From Clostridia bacterium (GTDB lineage: Bacteria; Bacillota; Clostridia; Saccharofermentanales; UBA5734), in the NCBI GenBank assembly GCA_009928985.1, contig SABL01000006.1:1-52980 (forward strand): DNA of 52,980 bases, written 5' to 3'. The position numbers and the translations under genes are program-made. Of the stretch, positions 33,269-42,338 are shown in pieces; the first letter of the stretch is position 1, and each line of letters starts with the position of its first letter. The notes beneath the pieces were generated by a model. The model did no database searches, was not told the DNA's origin, and saw nothing but the letters and a program-made list of their open reading frames with translations.

Positions 33269-33934
33269 TCACCGGTAGATGAAAAAAGTTTGCAATGGGT
33301 AAATGTACGAAAACAGCATTCCAATTGCTAAAAACGGACCCATTGCTATCTTCAATTTCAGATTATCGCGCTTTGTCAATTGATACAATAACAAATAGAT
33401 TGCAGAAAATAGTCCAAGGATCGCAAGGCTCTGGAACAGACCTGGTGCCCCGAGGCAAAAGCCGATCATCGCTGCCAGCTTGATATCACCTTTGCCCAGG
33501 GGAAAGCCCAGACCGGCAACAAATGCCAGCAGAAAATAGCCGGCTAGCAGTCCCGCCATGGATAATCCCAATTGTCTAATGTCAAACCGGAACACAAGTT
33601 CGACCAGCCGGCCCAGCAGCAAGAGCAGGAGGGTTTCGTTGGGTATTTTCCGTATGGCCAGGTCCACTGCTGATAAAGTTACAAGGGCAATCCCATAAAT
33701 GAAAAACACAATAGATTCGATCAGAGTTATGGAACGACTGGTCAGAAGGAGCCCGCAAACCAACCCTATGGCCAGCCACAGCGGCCAGTTCTTCACTGCC
33801 GGGCCGAGCCAGCGGGGAAGCTGTGGTTCTCCCGGCAACAGGCGGGCCTGGGCGAGACGGCGGGCCCACCAAGCAGAGAAAATGGGACCAAGGACGGTCA
33901 ACAGGATCATGAAGCTGTCGTGGCTGATGTCCAT
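33269..33934 (-). CDS. tadV: Prepilin peptidase, TadV/CpaA type
   Basis: This 221-residue aspartic membrane protease processes Flp, TadE and TadG. It has about six TM helices and the two catalytic Asp regions LSAVDLAIRKIPNE and GKGDIKLAAMIG (GxGDxKL). It lacks the N-terminal methylase domain of larger PilD enzymes, which fits the TadV/CpaA class, although the N-terminal 40 residues retain one extra TM. AAGGA lies about 10 bases before the ATG. It heads the Tad operon and is divergent from the FAD oxidoreductase gene. Confidence 0.93.
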   Translation of the reverse strand: MDISHDSFMILLTVLGPIFSAWWARRLAQARLLPGEPQLPRWLGPAVKNWPLWLAIGLVCGLLLTSRSITLIESIVFFIYGIALVTLSAVDLAIRKIPNETLLLLLLGRLVELVFRFDIRQLGLSMAGLLAGYFLLAFVAGLGFPLGKGDIKLAAMIGFCLGAPGLFQSLAILGLFSAIYLLLYQLTKRDNLKLKIAMGPFLAIGMLFSYIYPLQTFFIYR

Positions 33935-34040
33935 TGCAAGCAGTTCCTTCCATGAATGGTACAGTCAAAGGCTACCGCAGCACTCAAACGGATACAAGCG
34001 CGGGTCAGCCAGAATCGCCTGGTTTGTTCCTGCAAAATGA

Positions 34041-34069
34041 TTGTCAGTGCCCGTCAGGGCCGGTATAGT
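34041..34069 (+). promoter_or_regulatory. Strong promoter placing the transcript start at the ATG
   Basis: TTGTCA (34041-34046) and TATAGT (34064-34069) are separated by exactly 17 bases. The predicted start, about seven bases past the -10, coincides with the ATG at 34076. No ribosome binding site precedes that ATG, so the mRNA would be leaderless. Confidence 0.65.
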
Positions 34070-34075
34070 CAATCT

Positions 34076-35677
34076 ATGATACAAAATAGCATCACCGAAC
34101 ACCAAACTGGATCCGGACCCACCGGTTCAAGCCAGCAGACGGCCCTGATCATTGGCGCTGGCCCGGCCGGCCTGATGGCCGCGCTGGAGCTGCTGCAGCA
34201 AACGACGGTCCGGCCTGTTGTCCTCGATGAGGGCACCAGTGCAGGCGGCCTCTCGCGCACTGAAATTCACGAAGGCAACCGGATGGACCTGGGTGGTCAC
34301 CGCTTTTTCAGCCGCAGTGAGAAAATCCTGGAGGTCTGGAAGTCACTTTTGCCCCTGCAGGGCTCTCCTGCCATGGATGATGCATCGCTGAACAGGCCAA
34401 AAGCCTACGCACCTGCTGGTCCAGACCCTGAAAAAACCGACCGGGTCATGCTGGAGCGCAACCGGCTCTCCCGCATCTATTTTGCCGGTCATTTTTTTGA
34501 TTATCCAGTCACATTAAGCTTGGAAACCCTGCTCAGCCTCGGTTGGCGGCGGACGATGGCAGTCGGTACGGGCTATCTCCTGGCTCTGCTGCACAAGCGG
34601 CCGGAAAAATCACTCGAAGATTTTTACATCAACCGGTTTGGCCGTCCATTATACGAGTTGTTTTTCGAAGATTATACAGAGAAGCTCTGGGGTATCCATC
34701 CCTCCCTGATTGCAGCTGACTGGGGTGCCCAGCGAGTCAAAGGGCTGTCGCTGGCCAAAGCTATCGGCTCCGTGCTGAAAAGGCCCTGGCGGAAAAAACA
34801 GGATGTAGAAACATCGTTGATCGAAACCTTCTGGTATCCCAAGCTCGGTCCGGGACAGCTCTGGGAAGCCATGGCCGGGCAGATTCGCCTGCTGGGTGGA
34901 GAAATCGTCTACGGAGCCCAAGTGGAGCGGGTGAAAATGGATCTGGGGCAACCAAACCAGCGTTACACAGTCGAAACCATCTCACAGGGTGGTGAAAGGA
35001 GAACCTGGACAGGACAAACGTTGTTCAGCTCCATGCCCATCAAGGACTTGATCACTGCACTCGAACCAGAACCGCCACCGGCGATTCGGGAAATTGCATC
35101 TGGCCTGCCTTACCGCGATTTCATCACAGTCGGTATCCTGGCCCGGCGGCTAAAAATCCAGAACACAACCAGGTTTAAGACACTCCACGGGCAAGTCCCC
35201 GATTGCTGGATCTATATCCAAGACCGATCGGTCAAACTCGGCCGGCTGCAGATTTTCAACAACTGGTCGCCCTACCTGGTGAAAGACCCAGTCGATACCA
35301 TCTGGCTGGGCCTGGAGTATTTCTGCAGCGAAGGCGATGATCTCTGGGAGCTGGCTGATCGAGACATGGTCCAGCTGGCCCTGTCCGAGCTAACAGCAAT
35401 CGGCATTCTCGAGCCGAAGGATGTGATCAGCCAGACGGTCCACCATGTCCGCAAAGCCTATCCAGCCTATTTTGGCAGCTACAGCGATTTTTCCCAAGTC
35501 CGGGACTATCTGGACACCCTGCCGGATCTGTATTGCATCGGCAGGAATGGCCAGCATCGCTACAACAACATGGATCATTCCATGCTGACTGCCATCGAGG
35601 CGGTGCGGTGTTTCCAGGGCCTGACTGATAAAAGCACCATCTGGCAAGTCAACTCGGAGCAATCCTATGGCGGCTGA
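34076..35677 (+). CDS. FAD-dependent oxidoreductase, UDP-galactopyranose-mutase / protoporphyrinogen-oxidase-like
   Basis: This 533-residue flavoprotein has a dinucleotide-binding motif LIIGAGPAGLMAALELL near residue 22, then DEGTSAGGLSRTEIHEGNRMDLGGHRFFSRS, in which Gly-Gly-His is typical of amine-oxidase/UGM-like FAD proteins. Close relatives, from memory, occur in surface-polysaccharide clusters, but the substrate is unknown. ATG 34076 is chosen because it is the first in-frame ATG after a near-consensus promoter; upstream ATGs at 33956 and 34037 have no ribosome binding site either. The end overlaps the next gene by 11 bases. Confidence 0.85.
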   Translation: MIQNSITEHQTGSGPTGSSQQTALIIGAGPAGLMAALELLQQTTVRPVVLDEGTSAGGLSRTEIHEGNRMDLGGHRFFSRSEKILEVWKSLLPLQGSPAMDDASLNRPKAYAPAGPDPEKTDRVMLERNRLSRIYFAGHFFDYPVTLSLETLLSLGWRRTMAVGTGYLLALLHKRPEKSLEDFYINRFGRPLYELFFEDYTEKLWGIHPSLIAADWGAQRVKGLSLAKAIGSVLKRPWRKKQDVETSLIETFWYPKLGPGQLWEAMAGQIRLLGGEIVYGAQVERVKMDLGQPNQRYTVETISQGGERRTWTGQTLFSSMPIKDLITALEPEPPPAIREIASGLPYRDFITVGILARRLKIQNTTRFKTLHGQVPDCWIYIQDRSVKLGRLQIFNNWSPYLVKDPVDTIWLGLEYFCSEGDDLWELADRDMVQLALSELTAIGILEPKDVISQTVHHVRKAYPAYFGSYSDFSQVRDYLDTLPDLYCIGRNGQHRYNNMDHSMLTAIEAVRCFQGLTDKSTIWQVNSEQSYGG

Positions 35678-37202
35678 GACTCTCGCGCCAGCAGCGATCC
35701 GCCCTGACATTCCGGGCAAACTGAGAATAGTTTTCTATCTGCTGATGTTTTTGCCCGCTTTTTTTGTCCAGAGGGTCATGAACAATGATATCTGGTTCTT
35801 ATTAGCGAGCGGGCGGCATGTTCTGGCCCATGGTTTTCCGGTCACTGAACCGCTGGCCCTGCACGAGGGGCTTGATTTTGTCATGCAGCAGTGGCTTTCA
35901 GCCGTCATTTTCCAGACTGCCTATGCCAGCTGGGGCGAAGCTGGCTTGTTCGCGGTCGTCAGCCTGATGTATGCCCTCATCATCCTGGCCATTTTCCGAC
36001 TGGCCCTGAGGGTTTCCGGAAATTCTTTCTTCCTGTCCTACCTCGTCACGTCAGCCAGCTCCCTCTGGGCCTACTTGTTCATGACGACCCGGCCTTATAT
36101 TTTTTCCACACTGATTTTAATCCTCGAAATCTATCTGATTGAAACAGCCTTGCGCTCCGGTAAAAAGGGCCTCCTCGCCGGACTGCCGCTCCTATCAGCC
36201 CTGCTGGTCAATCTGCACGCGGCCATGTGGCCGATGTTCCTGGTTATGCTCCTGCCTTACCTGGCTGAAACGCTGGTCCAAGTTGTTGTGCGAAAACTTG
36301 GCCAGGCCCAGGTATTTGGTCGTGCCCTGATTTCGGCTGCATTGGTTTCAACAGCCAGCGCCCTTGCCAATCCCTATGGCTGGAAGGCCATGACCTATCT
36401 GTTTCGTTCCTATGGTCACCCGGAAATCAGCAAATACATATCGGAAATGCTGCCACTCAACATCAACCTGTTGTCCGGAAAAGTCTATTTTTCAGCCATG
36501 GGTCTGATCCTGCTGCTGCTGGGACTGCGCAGTTTGAAAGTTGTACGCTTGCGCTACCTTTTCCTGTTAGCTGGGCTGTTGTATCTGGGTGTCTCTTCTT
36601 TGCGCAACAACCTTCTGTTTTCGGTCTTGGGGTTTTTCCCCCTGGCTGACACGTATGCGTCTGCTTCCCTGGCCTTGCCGGCCACTGGATCTTTTGCAGC
36701 GGTTACTGGTACAGGCCGCACTCGAACGCATAGGATGTCACGCGGACTTCTGCGCGGCCTGATCGCCGCGCTCTTGGTCCTGCTGCTGGTTTTGTCGGCT
36801 CACCTCCTGGTCCGGGAAGAACAACCGGAAGTCCCGGCGTACACCCATTTGCTGGCGATCCTGAAGCAGGTCAAAACCGATGCTGCCACCCGTCCCCTGG
36901 TCCTCTACACCGGGTACAACGATGGCGGACATGCAGAATTCATCGGTCTGAAACCGTACCTCGATCCGCGCGCTGAAGTATTTGTGCTGGCAAACAACGG
37001 CCAGAAAGACATCATGGCCGAGTTTGTCCACCTTCAGACTGGCAAAATTCATTACCGGGATTTCATTGATCGCTATCGGTTTACGGACCTGGTACTCGGT
37101 CCCAAGGATATCCTGCGGGTCTATCTGCCGCGCGATCCGGAATACGAGCTGGTTCGAGTGTCTGGCGAATATGTCTGGTATCGTCAGACCGGTACGCGCT
37201 AA
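35667..37202 (+). CDS. Multi-spanning GT-C-like membrane protein
   Basis: This 511-residue protein has about ten TM helices followed by a soluble C-terminal domain of about 130 residues. The first extracytoplasmic loop has NNDIWFLLASGRHVLAHGFP and LDFVMQQWLSAVIF, matching the acidic/ionic first-loop pattern of GT-C (dolichol- or polyprenyl-phosphate-sugar) glycosyltransferases. The C-terminal part contains YTGYNDGGHAEFIGLKPYL. GGAG lies 7 bases before the ATG and the gene overlaps the FAD oxidoreductase. A role in surface polysaccharide or glycoprotein synthesis is inferred; a specific substrate cannot be named. Confidence 0.72.
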   Translation: MAAETLAPAAIRPDIPGKLRIVFYLLMFLPAFFVQRVMNNDIWFLLASGRHVLAHGFPVTEPLALHEGLDFVMQQWLSAVIFQTAYASWGEAGLFAVVSLMYALIILAIFRLALRVSGNSFFLSYLVTSASSLWAYLFMTTRPYIFSTLILILEIYLIETALRSGKKGLLAGLPLLSALLVNLHAAMWPMFLVMLLPYLAETLVQVVVRKLGQAQVFGRALISAALVSTASALANPYGWKAMTYLFRSYGHPEISKYISEMLPLNINLLSGKVYFSAMGLILLLLGLRSLKVVRLRYLFLLAGLLYLGVSSLRNNLLFSVLGFFPLADTYASASLALPATGSFAAVTGTGRTRTHRMSRGLLRGLIAALLVLLLVLSAHLLVREEQPEVPAYTHLLAILKQVKTDAATRPLVLYTGYNDGGHAEFIGLKPYLDPRAEVFVLANNGQKDIMAEFVHLQTGKIHYRDFIDRYRFTDLVLGPKDILRVYLPRDPEYELVRVSGEYVWYRQTGTR

Positions 37203-37248
37203 GGCTTCATCCAGAAACCCTGGCCACTTCAGCCGTTCGAGAGCATCC

Positions 37249-38334
37249 TCACTCGACCACAATCTGGTCCGGGCCCAGTTGTAAAGCCTCGCGCATCCTG
37301 GCCTCTGTGACGAGCAGCAGGGCTTCGATGGCTTCACCATGATGCTGTGAAATACCGCAGTTCATCGTCAGAACTGAGCCAAGGTCAGAGCTAAACTGCG
37401 CCAGCGTCGCCTGGATCCGGGTCGCTGCGATCCTGGCGTTGGCCAGCGCGGTATCTGGCAAGGCAACAAGGAAGCGCCCATCCTGGCCGCGGCCCAAGAT
37501 GTCTGTCGTGCGCAAGGTTTTGTTGAGCGCTGCAGCCAGCCCGGCCAGCAGGTTGTCAGACGACACCGGGTCCATGGACTGCAGGGGTAGACCAGCATCC
37601 TGGATTTCGAATGCGAGCAGGCACAAAGGGTGTTTGTAACGGATCGCACGGGCCAGTTCGACGGACAACCGGGTCCGGAATGCTGGTTCATTGTAGAGGG
37701 ATGTCACGGGGTCGCGCAAAGCCAGTTCTTCCAGCTGGCGCTGCCGGCCGGCGGCCATCCGGACCAAGTTGAGGTAACGCATTTTCTGGTCGAATTGGAT
37801 CGCTGCAGCTACAAAAGCCAGGAACATGGCCAAGACCACTGCCAGAGGCAGTCCAGCCTGGTCTTGCACGCTGCCGGAACGGAGCTGGAGTACAACTGCC
37901 ACCAGGCCGGGACCGAGCAAACTCAGCAGCGAGTCCAGAAGCGGACGGATCATGAAGATTGAGCTGGCCATCAGGACGAGCGAAAAAATCATCCAGCCGG
38001 CTGTTTCCTGGTCATGAAGCAATGCAAACCAGAGAGCAACGCCTGAAATCGCCCAACTCAGGATAACCAGGCTGATCCGCTGTGGCCAGGCTGGCCAAAA
38101 CACCTGCAAATATTGCATGGCGAAAGACACAAGACCGAGGACCCACAGGGTAAGTATCGCAAACCAGACGGGTGCTCGGCCGGCCAAAGCCTCCGAAACC
38201 AGAATGGCCAGGCCTGATGTCACGGCAATGACCACCAGGCGGACGAAATTTTCTGTCATCAACGGTCTCAGGGCATCCCCCTGGCGCTGGGCTGCGAGTG
38301 TCTCGGGGAAATGGAACCAGGCATCTTTTTTCAT
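37249..38334 (-). CDS. Membrane protein with degenerate GGDEF domain
   Basis: This 361-residue protein has about six TM helices (residues 30-180) and a C-terminal GGDEF-type domain starting DPVTSLYNEPAF. The active-site motif that should read RYGGDEF reads RGQDGRF (282-288), and the Mg2+-binding region is also altered (AFEIQDAGLPLQSMD). Diguanylate cyclase activity is therefore unlikely; it may bind c-di-GMP or another nucleotide or act as a sensor only. AGGTGG lies a few bases before the ATG. The gene is convergent with the GT-C-like gene. Confidence 0.85.
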   Translation of the reverse strand: MKKDAWFHFPETLAAQRQGDALRPLMTENFVRLVVIAVTSGLAILVSEALAGRAPVWFAILTLWVLGLVSFAMQYLQVFWPAWPQRISLVILSWAISGVALWFALLHDQETAGWMIFSLVLMASSIFMIRPLLDSLLSLLGPGLVAVVLQLRSGSVQDQAGLPLAVVLAMFLAFVAAAIQFDQKMRYLNLVRMAAGRQRQLEELALRDPVTSLYNEPAFRTRLSVELARAIRYKHPLCLLAFEIQDAGLPLQSMDPVSSDNLLAGLAAALNKTLRTTDILGRGQDGRFLVALPDTALANARIAATRIQATLAQFSSDLGSVLTMNCGISQHHGEAIEALLLVTEARMREALQLGPDQIVVE

Positions 38335-38424
38335 CGTCCACCTGCCAGATCAAATTGAGCTACTGTTCGTCTCATTTTAGCACCGAGGTGGCATACCCAC
38401 AATGCAACAGGAATGCACCAGCTT

Positions 38425-39594
38425 TCACAAAGTATCCAGCCGCTGCAAGGCTTTGGCGGTCCAATTCAAGTTCGGGAAAAGCTTGAACGGGATTTTGAGC
38501 GGGTGCTTGCCTTGCTCCAGGCTGGCTGTCAGTTCGGCCAAAAATTCCAGACGCATGGCCGGCTGCATCCTCAACACCCTGAGCGTGCCACTAGCCATCG
38601 CCTTGACTTTGGATTCAACCTGCAATTCCTGGCGTTTTTGCTCATATTGCTGGCGTGCGGTCTGGTGGAGGGCATGCACCTGAGCCAGGAAATCGTCGGC
38701 AGCATAGACTTGGCTGCGGTCAAGCTCAAACGCCAGGGCTGCCTGCTCAAATCCGCTGAGCAGGTCCGCTCCGAATTCGCTGAGCAGGTTGGTGTAGTCG
38801 GCTTGAGAAAAGGTGTAGAATTCACCATTGAGCTGGTCAAACGCCTTCATGGTGTCCAAGTATCCCAGTCGCTGGTTTCTGCGGATCAAGTCCTGGTCCA
38901 GGTCCAAGAGGCTGCCCAGGTCCTGGCGATCGTGGATCAGGGTCATCTGGGTATTGTCTTCCCAGGGGCAGCGGACAGACACACGTGGTTCCAGGTCGAC
39001 CGCTACGATGTGGCGAAAACCTTGGCGACGCAGCATCGAGACTGGGACATTCTCGGCAAAGCCGCCATCCAGGTAGCGTTTGCCACCGATTTCCACCGGC
39101 TGAAGCCCCGGAAGATGCGCACTGGCCATGATGAAATCAATCAGCTGGCCCGGGGGTATGTCTTCGATCCAGAGCGGCGCTGGTCTAAGCTCATTAAGCT
39201 GGACCGTCATCAGGCCAAAGCGCACTGGATTGGCCCGGACGGCCTTTTCGTCAATGTACGACAACAGCAGCTCTCGGAGAGGGCCGGTGTCCAACCCCCC
39301 TTGGGCAAAGATCTCCTTGGCCAGGATATCCGAGTTCTTCAAATTCAGGAGATCACTGGATTTCAGCTCAAGTTGCGACGAAAAGGTCAGGCACTGCTCG
39401 TATTGCAGGTCCTGCCACAACTCGATGGCCCGGTCGAAGCCGCAGCTGAGCATCAGGGCGCCATTGATCGCGCCGATCGAGGTGCCTGTGATCGCGGCGA
39501 ACTGGATGTCGAGTTCGCGGAAAGCTTTCCAGGCACCAATTTCAAAGGCACCGCGCGTGCCGCCCCCACCCAGGGCCAGACCAATTCGAGACAT
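38425..39594 (-). CDS. Patatin-like phospholipase
   Basis: This 389-residue lipid hydrolase of the patatin/RssA type has the oxyanion-hole loop GLALGGGGTRGAFEIG, the nucleophile elbow GTSIG (Ser39) and the catalytic Asp176 in KRYLDGGFAENVP. No signal peptide is present, so it acts at the cytoplasmic face. The C-terminal half (about 230-389) is helical and charged, with several lysine/arginine runs. AGGAGG lies 6 bases before the ATG; an upstream ATG at 39615 is not preferred. It lies 25 bases after the hemolysin III-type gene on the same strand. Confidence 0.94.
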   Translation of the reverse strand: MSRIGLALGGGGTRGAFEIGAWKAFRELDIQFAAITGTSIGAINGALMLSCGFDRAIELWQDLQYEQCLTFSSQLELKSSDLLNLKNSDILAKEIFAQGGLDTGPLRELLLSYIDEKAVRANPVRFGLMTVQLNELRPAPLWIEDIPPGQLIDFIMASAHLPGLQPVEIGGKRYLDGGFAENVPVSMLRRQGFRHIVAVDLEPRVSVRCPWEDNTQMTLIHDRQDLGSLLDLDQDLIRRNQRLGYLDTMKAFDQLNGEFYTFSQADYTNLLSEFGADLLSGFEQAALAFELDRSQVYAADDFLAQVHALHQTARQQYEQKRQELQVESKVKAMASGTLRVLRMQPAMRLEFLAELTASLEQGKHPLKIPFKLFPNLNWTAKALQRLDTL

Positions 39595-39619
39595 CTTGGC
39601 CTCCTGACTCATCAATCAT

Positions 39620-40267
39620 TCAGGTCAAATACAGCAAGAATCCGGCGAAGTGGCAGATGCTGCCGCCCAGGACAAACAGATGCCAGATGCCATGGTTGAA
39701 TGGGATCTTTTTCACGGCATAGAACAGGATGCCGACGGTGTAGAAGAGTCCTCCGGCTAAAAGGAAAATCAGCAATCCGGCAGGAACCATGGCCAGCATC
39801 GGCCGCAGCGCTACAATCACCAGCCAGCCCATCAGGACATAGAGGGCCATGGAGATCCGGCGTGTCTTCTCCAGGCCGGCGACGTTGAGCAAAACGCCTA
39901 GGATGGCCAGGCCCCAGACGACACCAAACAAGCTCCAGCCCCAGCCGGGGGTCAGCGCCAGCAAGGTGATCGGCGTATAGCTGCCCGCGATCAGGAGATT
40001 GATCGAGGCATGGTCGAGCACCCGGAAGACAGCCTTGGCCCGCGGTGCGGTCAGGGAGTGATACAACGTGGAGGACAGATAGAGGAGCAGCAGGGATGAA
40101 CCGTAGATGGCAAAACTGACCATGGCAAGGGCGTCGCGCCGCCGGGCAGCGATGACAACCAGGATCACCAGGGCAGCGATGCTGAGCAGCGCACCAATCC
40201 CATGGGTGATGCTGTTGAATAATTCCTCGGCAAAAGTGTAGAGACGGGCAGGGCGTGTTTTTTCCAT
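39620..40267 (-). CDS. trhA: Hemolysin III / PAQR family membrane protein
   Basis: This 215-residue seven-TM protein of the hemolysin III (PAQR-like) family shows the conserved metal-site motifs: FNSITHGIGALLS in helix 1, YLSSTLYHSL with DHASINLLIAGSYTPITL in the middle and GIWHLFVLGGSICHFAGF at the end. Family members in bacteria influence membrane homeostasis; toxin activity is not implied. The ATG at 40267 follows GGAAAG by about 9 bases, a moderate site. It is divergent from the acyl-CoA synthetase gene and upstream of the patatin gene. Confidence 0.92.
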   Translation of the reverse strand: MEKTRPARLYTFAEELFNSITHGIGALLSIAALVILVVIAARRRDALAMVSFAIYGSSLLLLYLSSTLYHSLTAPRAKAVFRVLDHASINLLIAGSYTPITLLALTPGWGWSLFGVVWGLAILGVLLNVAGLEKTRRISMALYVLMGWLVIVALRPMLAMVPAGLLIFLLAGGLFYTVGILFYAVKKIPFNHGIWHLFVLGGSICHFAGFLLYLT

Positions 40268-40336
40268 GATTCTCGCTTTCCAGTTCGGTGGCAATGCTCG
40301 GTACGGGCTTGGGAAAACCAGGCAAATTCCAGTTCA

Positions 40337-40382
40337 ATTATACACCAGGCAGTCAGCAAAGATGTTTAATCTGAATTATAAT
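40337..40382. promoter_or_regulatory. Divergent promoter region with two perfect -10 hexamers
   Basis: TATAAT occurs on the plus strand at 40377-40382, about 64 bases before the acyl-CoA synthetase start, and on the minus strand at 40342-40337, about 70 bases before the hemolysin III start. Neither has a good -35 at 17 bases, so an activator or weak promoter is likely. Confidence 0.4.
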
Positions 40383-40445
40383 GAAAACCATAACCGGCGC
40401 AGGAAACAAGCTTTTGCCCTTGTTCTTGCAGAATTGAGGATAGTG

Positions 40446-42338
40446 ATGCAGATTCTCCGTGGCCAATCCTATTACCAGACGCGTTCCTTTGAGACTTTGC
40501 GCGAGATGATCGAGCAAAGTGCCTCGCTCTACCCTGATCGCCCGGCGTTCCGATACAGAAACCAGATCGAAGATCCCCTTGCGGTGCGGACTTACGCTGA
40601 GTTCTGGCAGGAAATCAATCAGCTCGGGGCAGCCCTGCTGGCGCTCGGGCTTGCTGGTCGCAGAATTGCAGTCATCGGCGAAAACAGCTATGCCTGGTGC
40701 CTGGCTCATGCAGCTATTGTCTGCGGCGTCGGGGTGGTGGTACCGCTGGACCGCCTGCTGCCGGAAAATGAAATCATCGCCTCCCTGAGCCGGGGCGAAG
40801 TGGATACGGTGTTCTATGACCCGGCCTTTCAGGCCTGCATGGAGAAAGCGCAGGTGCAAGTCGCCAGTCTGTCTGGCCTGATCGCGCTGCGGCCTGGTCG
40901 TTCTGGATCGAAACAGCCAGATTTCTCTCAGCCCCAATCCGGGTTGCTGGGTCAGGTATCCAAGCCAGGCTTGGCAGAAAAGACTCGCCATTGGCTGCAG
41001 CTAGATGAGCTCCTGCCATGGGGTGCAACGCTGGAAAAAGAGGGCAAGGCAACCTTGTCCCAGACCTCGATCGATCCCGATGCCCTGATGGCCCTGCTGT
41101 TCACGTCCGGCACAACCAGCGTGGCCAAGGCGGTCATGCTCAGCCAGCGCAATGTTTGCTCAGACATCCAGGCGGTCTCCAGTGTCGTCAAGCTCTGGCC
41201 GGGCATCCGCATGCTCTCGGTCCTGCCGCTGCACCATACTTTCGAAAACACCTGCGGCCTCTACATCGGCCTCTATTACGGCGCTGAGATCCATGAATGC
41301 GATGGGTTGCGCCATATCCAGAAAAACCTCCAGGACTATCACATCGATATGATCGTCGGTGTACCGGTCCTGTTCGAAAACTTCTACAACAAAGTTCAGG
41401 CAACCCTGCAGAAAACAGGCAAGGACAAGCTGATCCGGCGTTTGCTGCCGATCACCCAGGGGCTGCGCAAAATCGGCATCGATCTGCGGCGCGTCTTGTA
41501 CAAACAGATCCTCGCAGCGTTTGGCGGCAGCCTCCAGCTGGGCATTTGCGGGGCTGCACCGATCGATCCGGAAATCATCCGCTTTTTCGATGCGATTGGC
41601 ATCCATATCCTGCAGGGCTATGGCCTGACCGAGACTTCGCCGGTTGCGGCCGGCTGCAATTCCAAGGTCTTTGTTCCCGGCACGGTCGGTCATCCGATGG
41701 GTGGAACCGAACTCGCCGTCGACAGCGAGACGCCGGGCGAGCCGGGTGAGATCCTCGTCCGCGGCCCGATCGTCATGCTGGGCTATTACCAGGATCCGGC
41801 AGCGACTGCAGAGGTCATCGACTCCGAGGGCTGGTTTCACACGGGAGACATCGGCCGGATCGACCCGGCCAATGGCTGCCTCTCGATCACAGGCCGCCAG
41901 AAATCCATGATCGTCCTCAAAAGTGGCAAAAAAGTCTTCCCTGAGGAGATTGAATACCTGCTCGGCCAGGACAAGCTGATCAAGGAGTCCCTGGTCTGGG
42001 GCGAAGATGACGAAGGGGATGTGGTGGTTTCAGCCAAAGTGGTCCTCGACCGGGACGCGCTCAAGGAAAAGCTGGGCCAGGATGTCTCCGAGCACCAGAT
42101 CCGGGCCCATCTCGATCAGCTGATCCGGGAAATCAACAGCCGGCTGCCCAGTTTCAAGGGCATCCGCCAGTACGTGTTCAGTTTCCAGGACATGGTCAAA
42201 ACCACAACCCTGAAAATCAAGCGGCCGATCGAAATCGCCGGGATCCGCGACTGGCTCACACGCCACAAATTGCGCCTGCGCGACATCACCGGGCGCAACT
42301 TGGACGAGGACCATGACGAGAACGGGAAACATGAGTAA
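40446..42338 (+). CDS. AMP-forming long-chain acyl-CoA synthetase-like ligase
   Basis: This 630-residue adenylate-forming enzyme probably activates fatty acids. The core motifs in order are LLFTSGTTSVAKAVMLSQRN (adenylation P-loop), YGLTETSPVAAG, DSEGWFHTGDIGRID and TGRQKSMIVLKSGKKVFPEE. The catalytic Lys near the C-terminus lies in DMVKTTTLKIKRPIE. The ATG at 40446 is preferred because GAGGA lies 5 bases upstream; the frame runs open to 40266. No acyl carrier partner is adjacent. The gene ends inside the start region of the CDF gene. Confidence 0.92.
   Translation: MQILRGQSYYQTRSFETLREMIEQSASLYPDRPAFRYRNQIEDPLAVRTYAEFWQEINQLGAALLALGLAGRRIAVIGENSYAWCLAHAAIVCGVGVVVPLDRLLPENEIIASLSRGEVDTVFYDPAFQACMEKAQVQVASLSGLIALRPGRSGSKQPDFSQPQSGLLGQVSKPGLAEKTRHWLQLDELLPWGATLEKEGKATLSQTSIDPDALMALLFTSGTTSVAKAVMLSQRNVCSDIQAVSSVVKLWPGIRMLSVLPLHHTFENTCGLYIGLYYGAEIHECDGLRHIQKNLQDYHIDMIVGVPVLFENFYNKVQATLQKTGKDKLIRRLLPITQGLRKIGIDLRRVLYKQILAAFGGSLQLGICGAAPIDPEIIRFFDAIGIHILQGYGLTETSPVAAGCNSKVFVPGTVGHPMGGTELAVDSETPGEPGEILVRGPIVMLGYYQDPAATAEVIDSEGWFHTGDIGRIDPANGCLSITGRQKSMIVLKSGKKVFPEEIEYLLGQDKLIKESLVWGEDDEGDVVVSAKVVLDRDALKEKLGQDVSEHQIRAHLDQLIREINSRLPSFKGIRQYVFSFQDMVKTTTLKIKRPIEIAGIRDWLTRHKLRLRDITGRNLDEDHDENGKHE

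Noticed and set aside
38413-39699. 428-codon frame on the plus strand
   Set aside because: It is antisense to the patatin gene, which has an intact catalytic dyad and an AGGAGG site.
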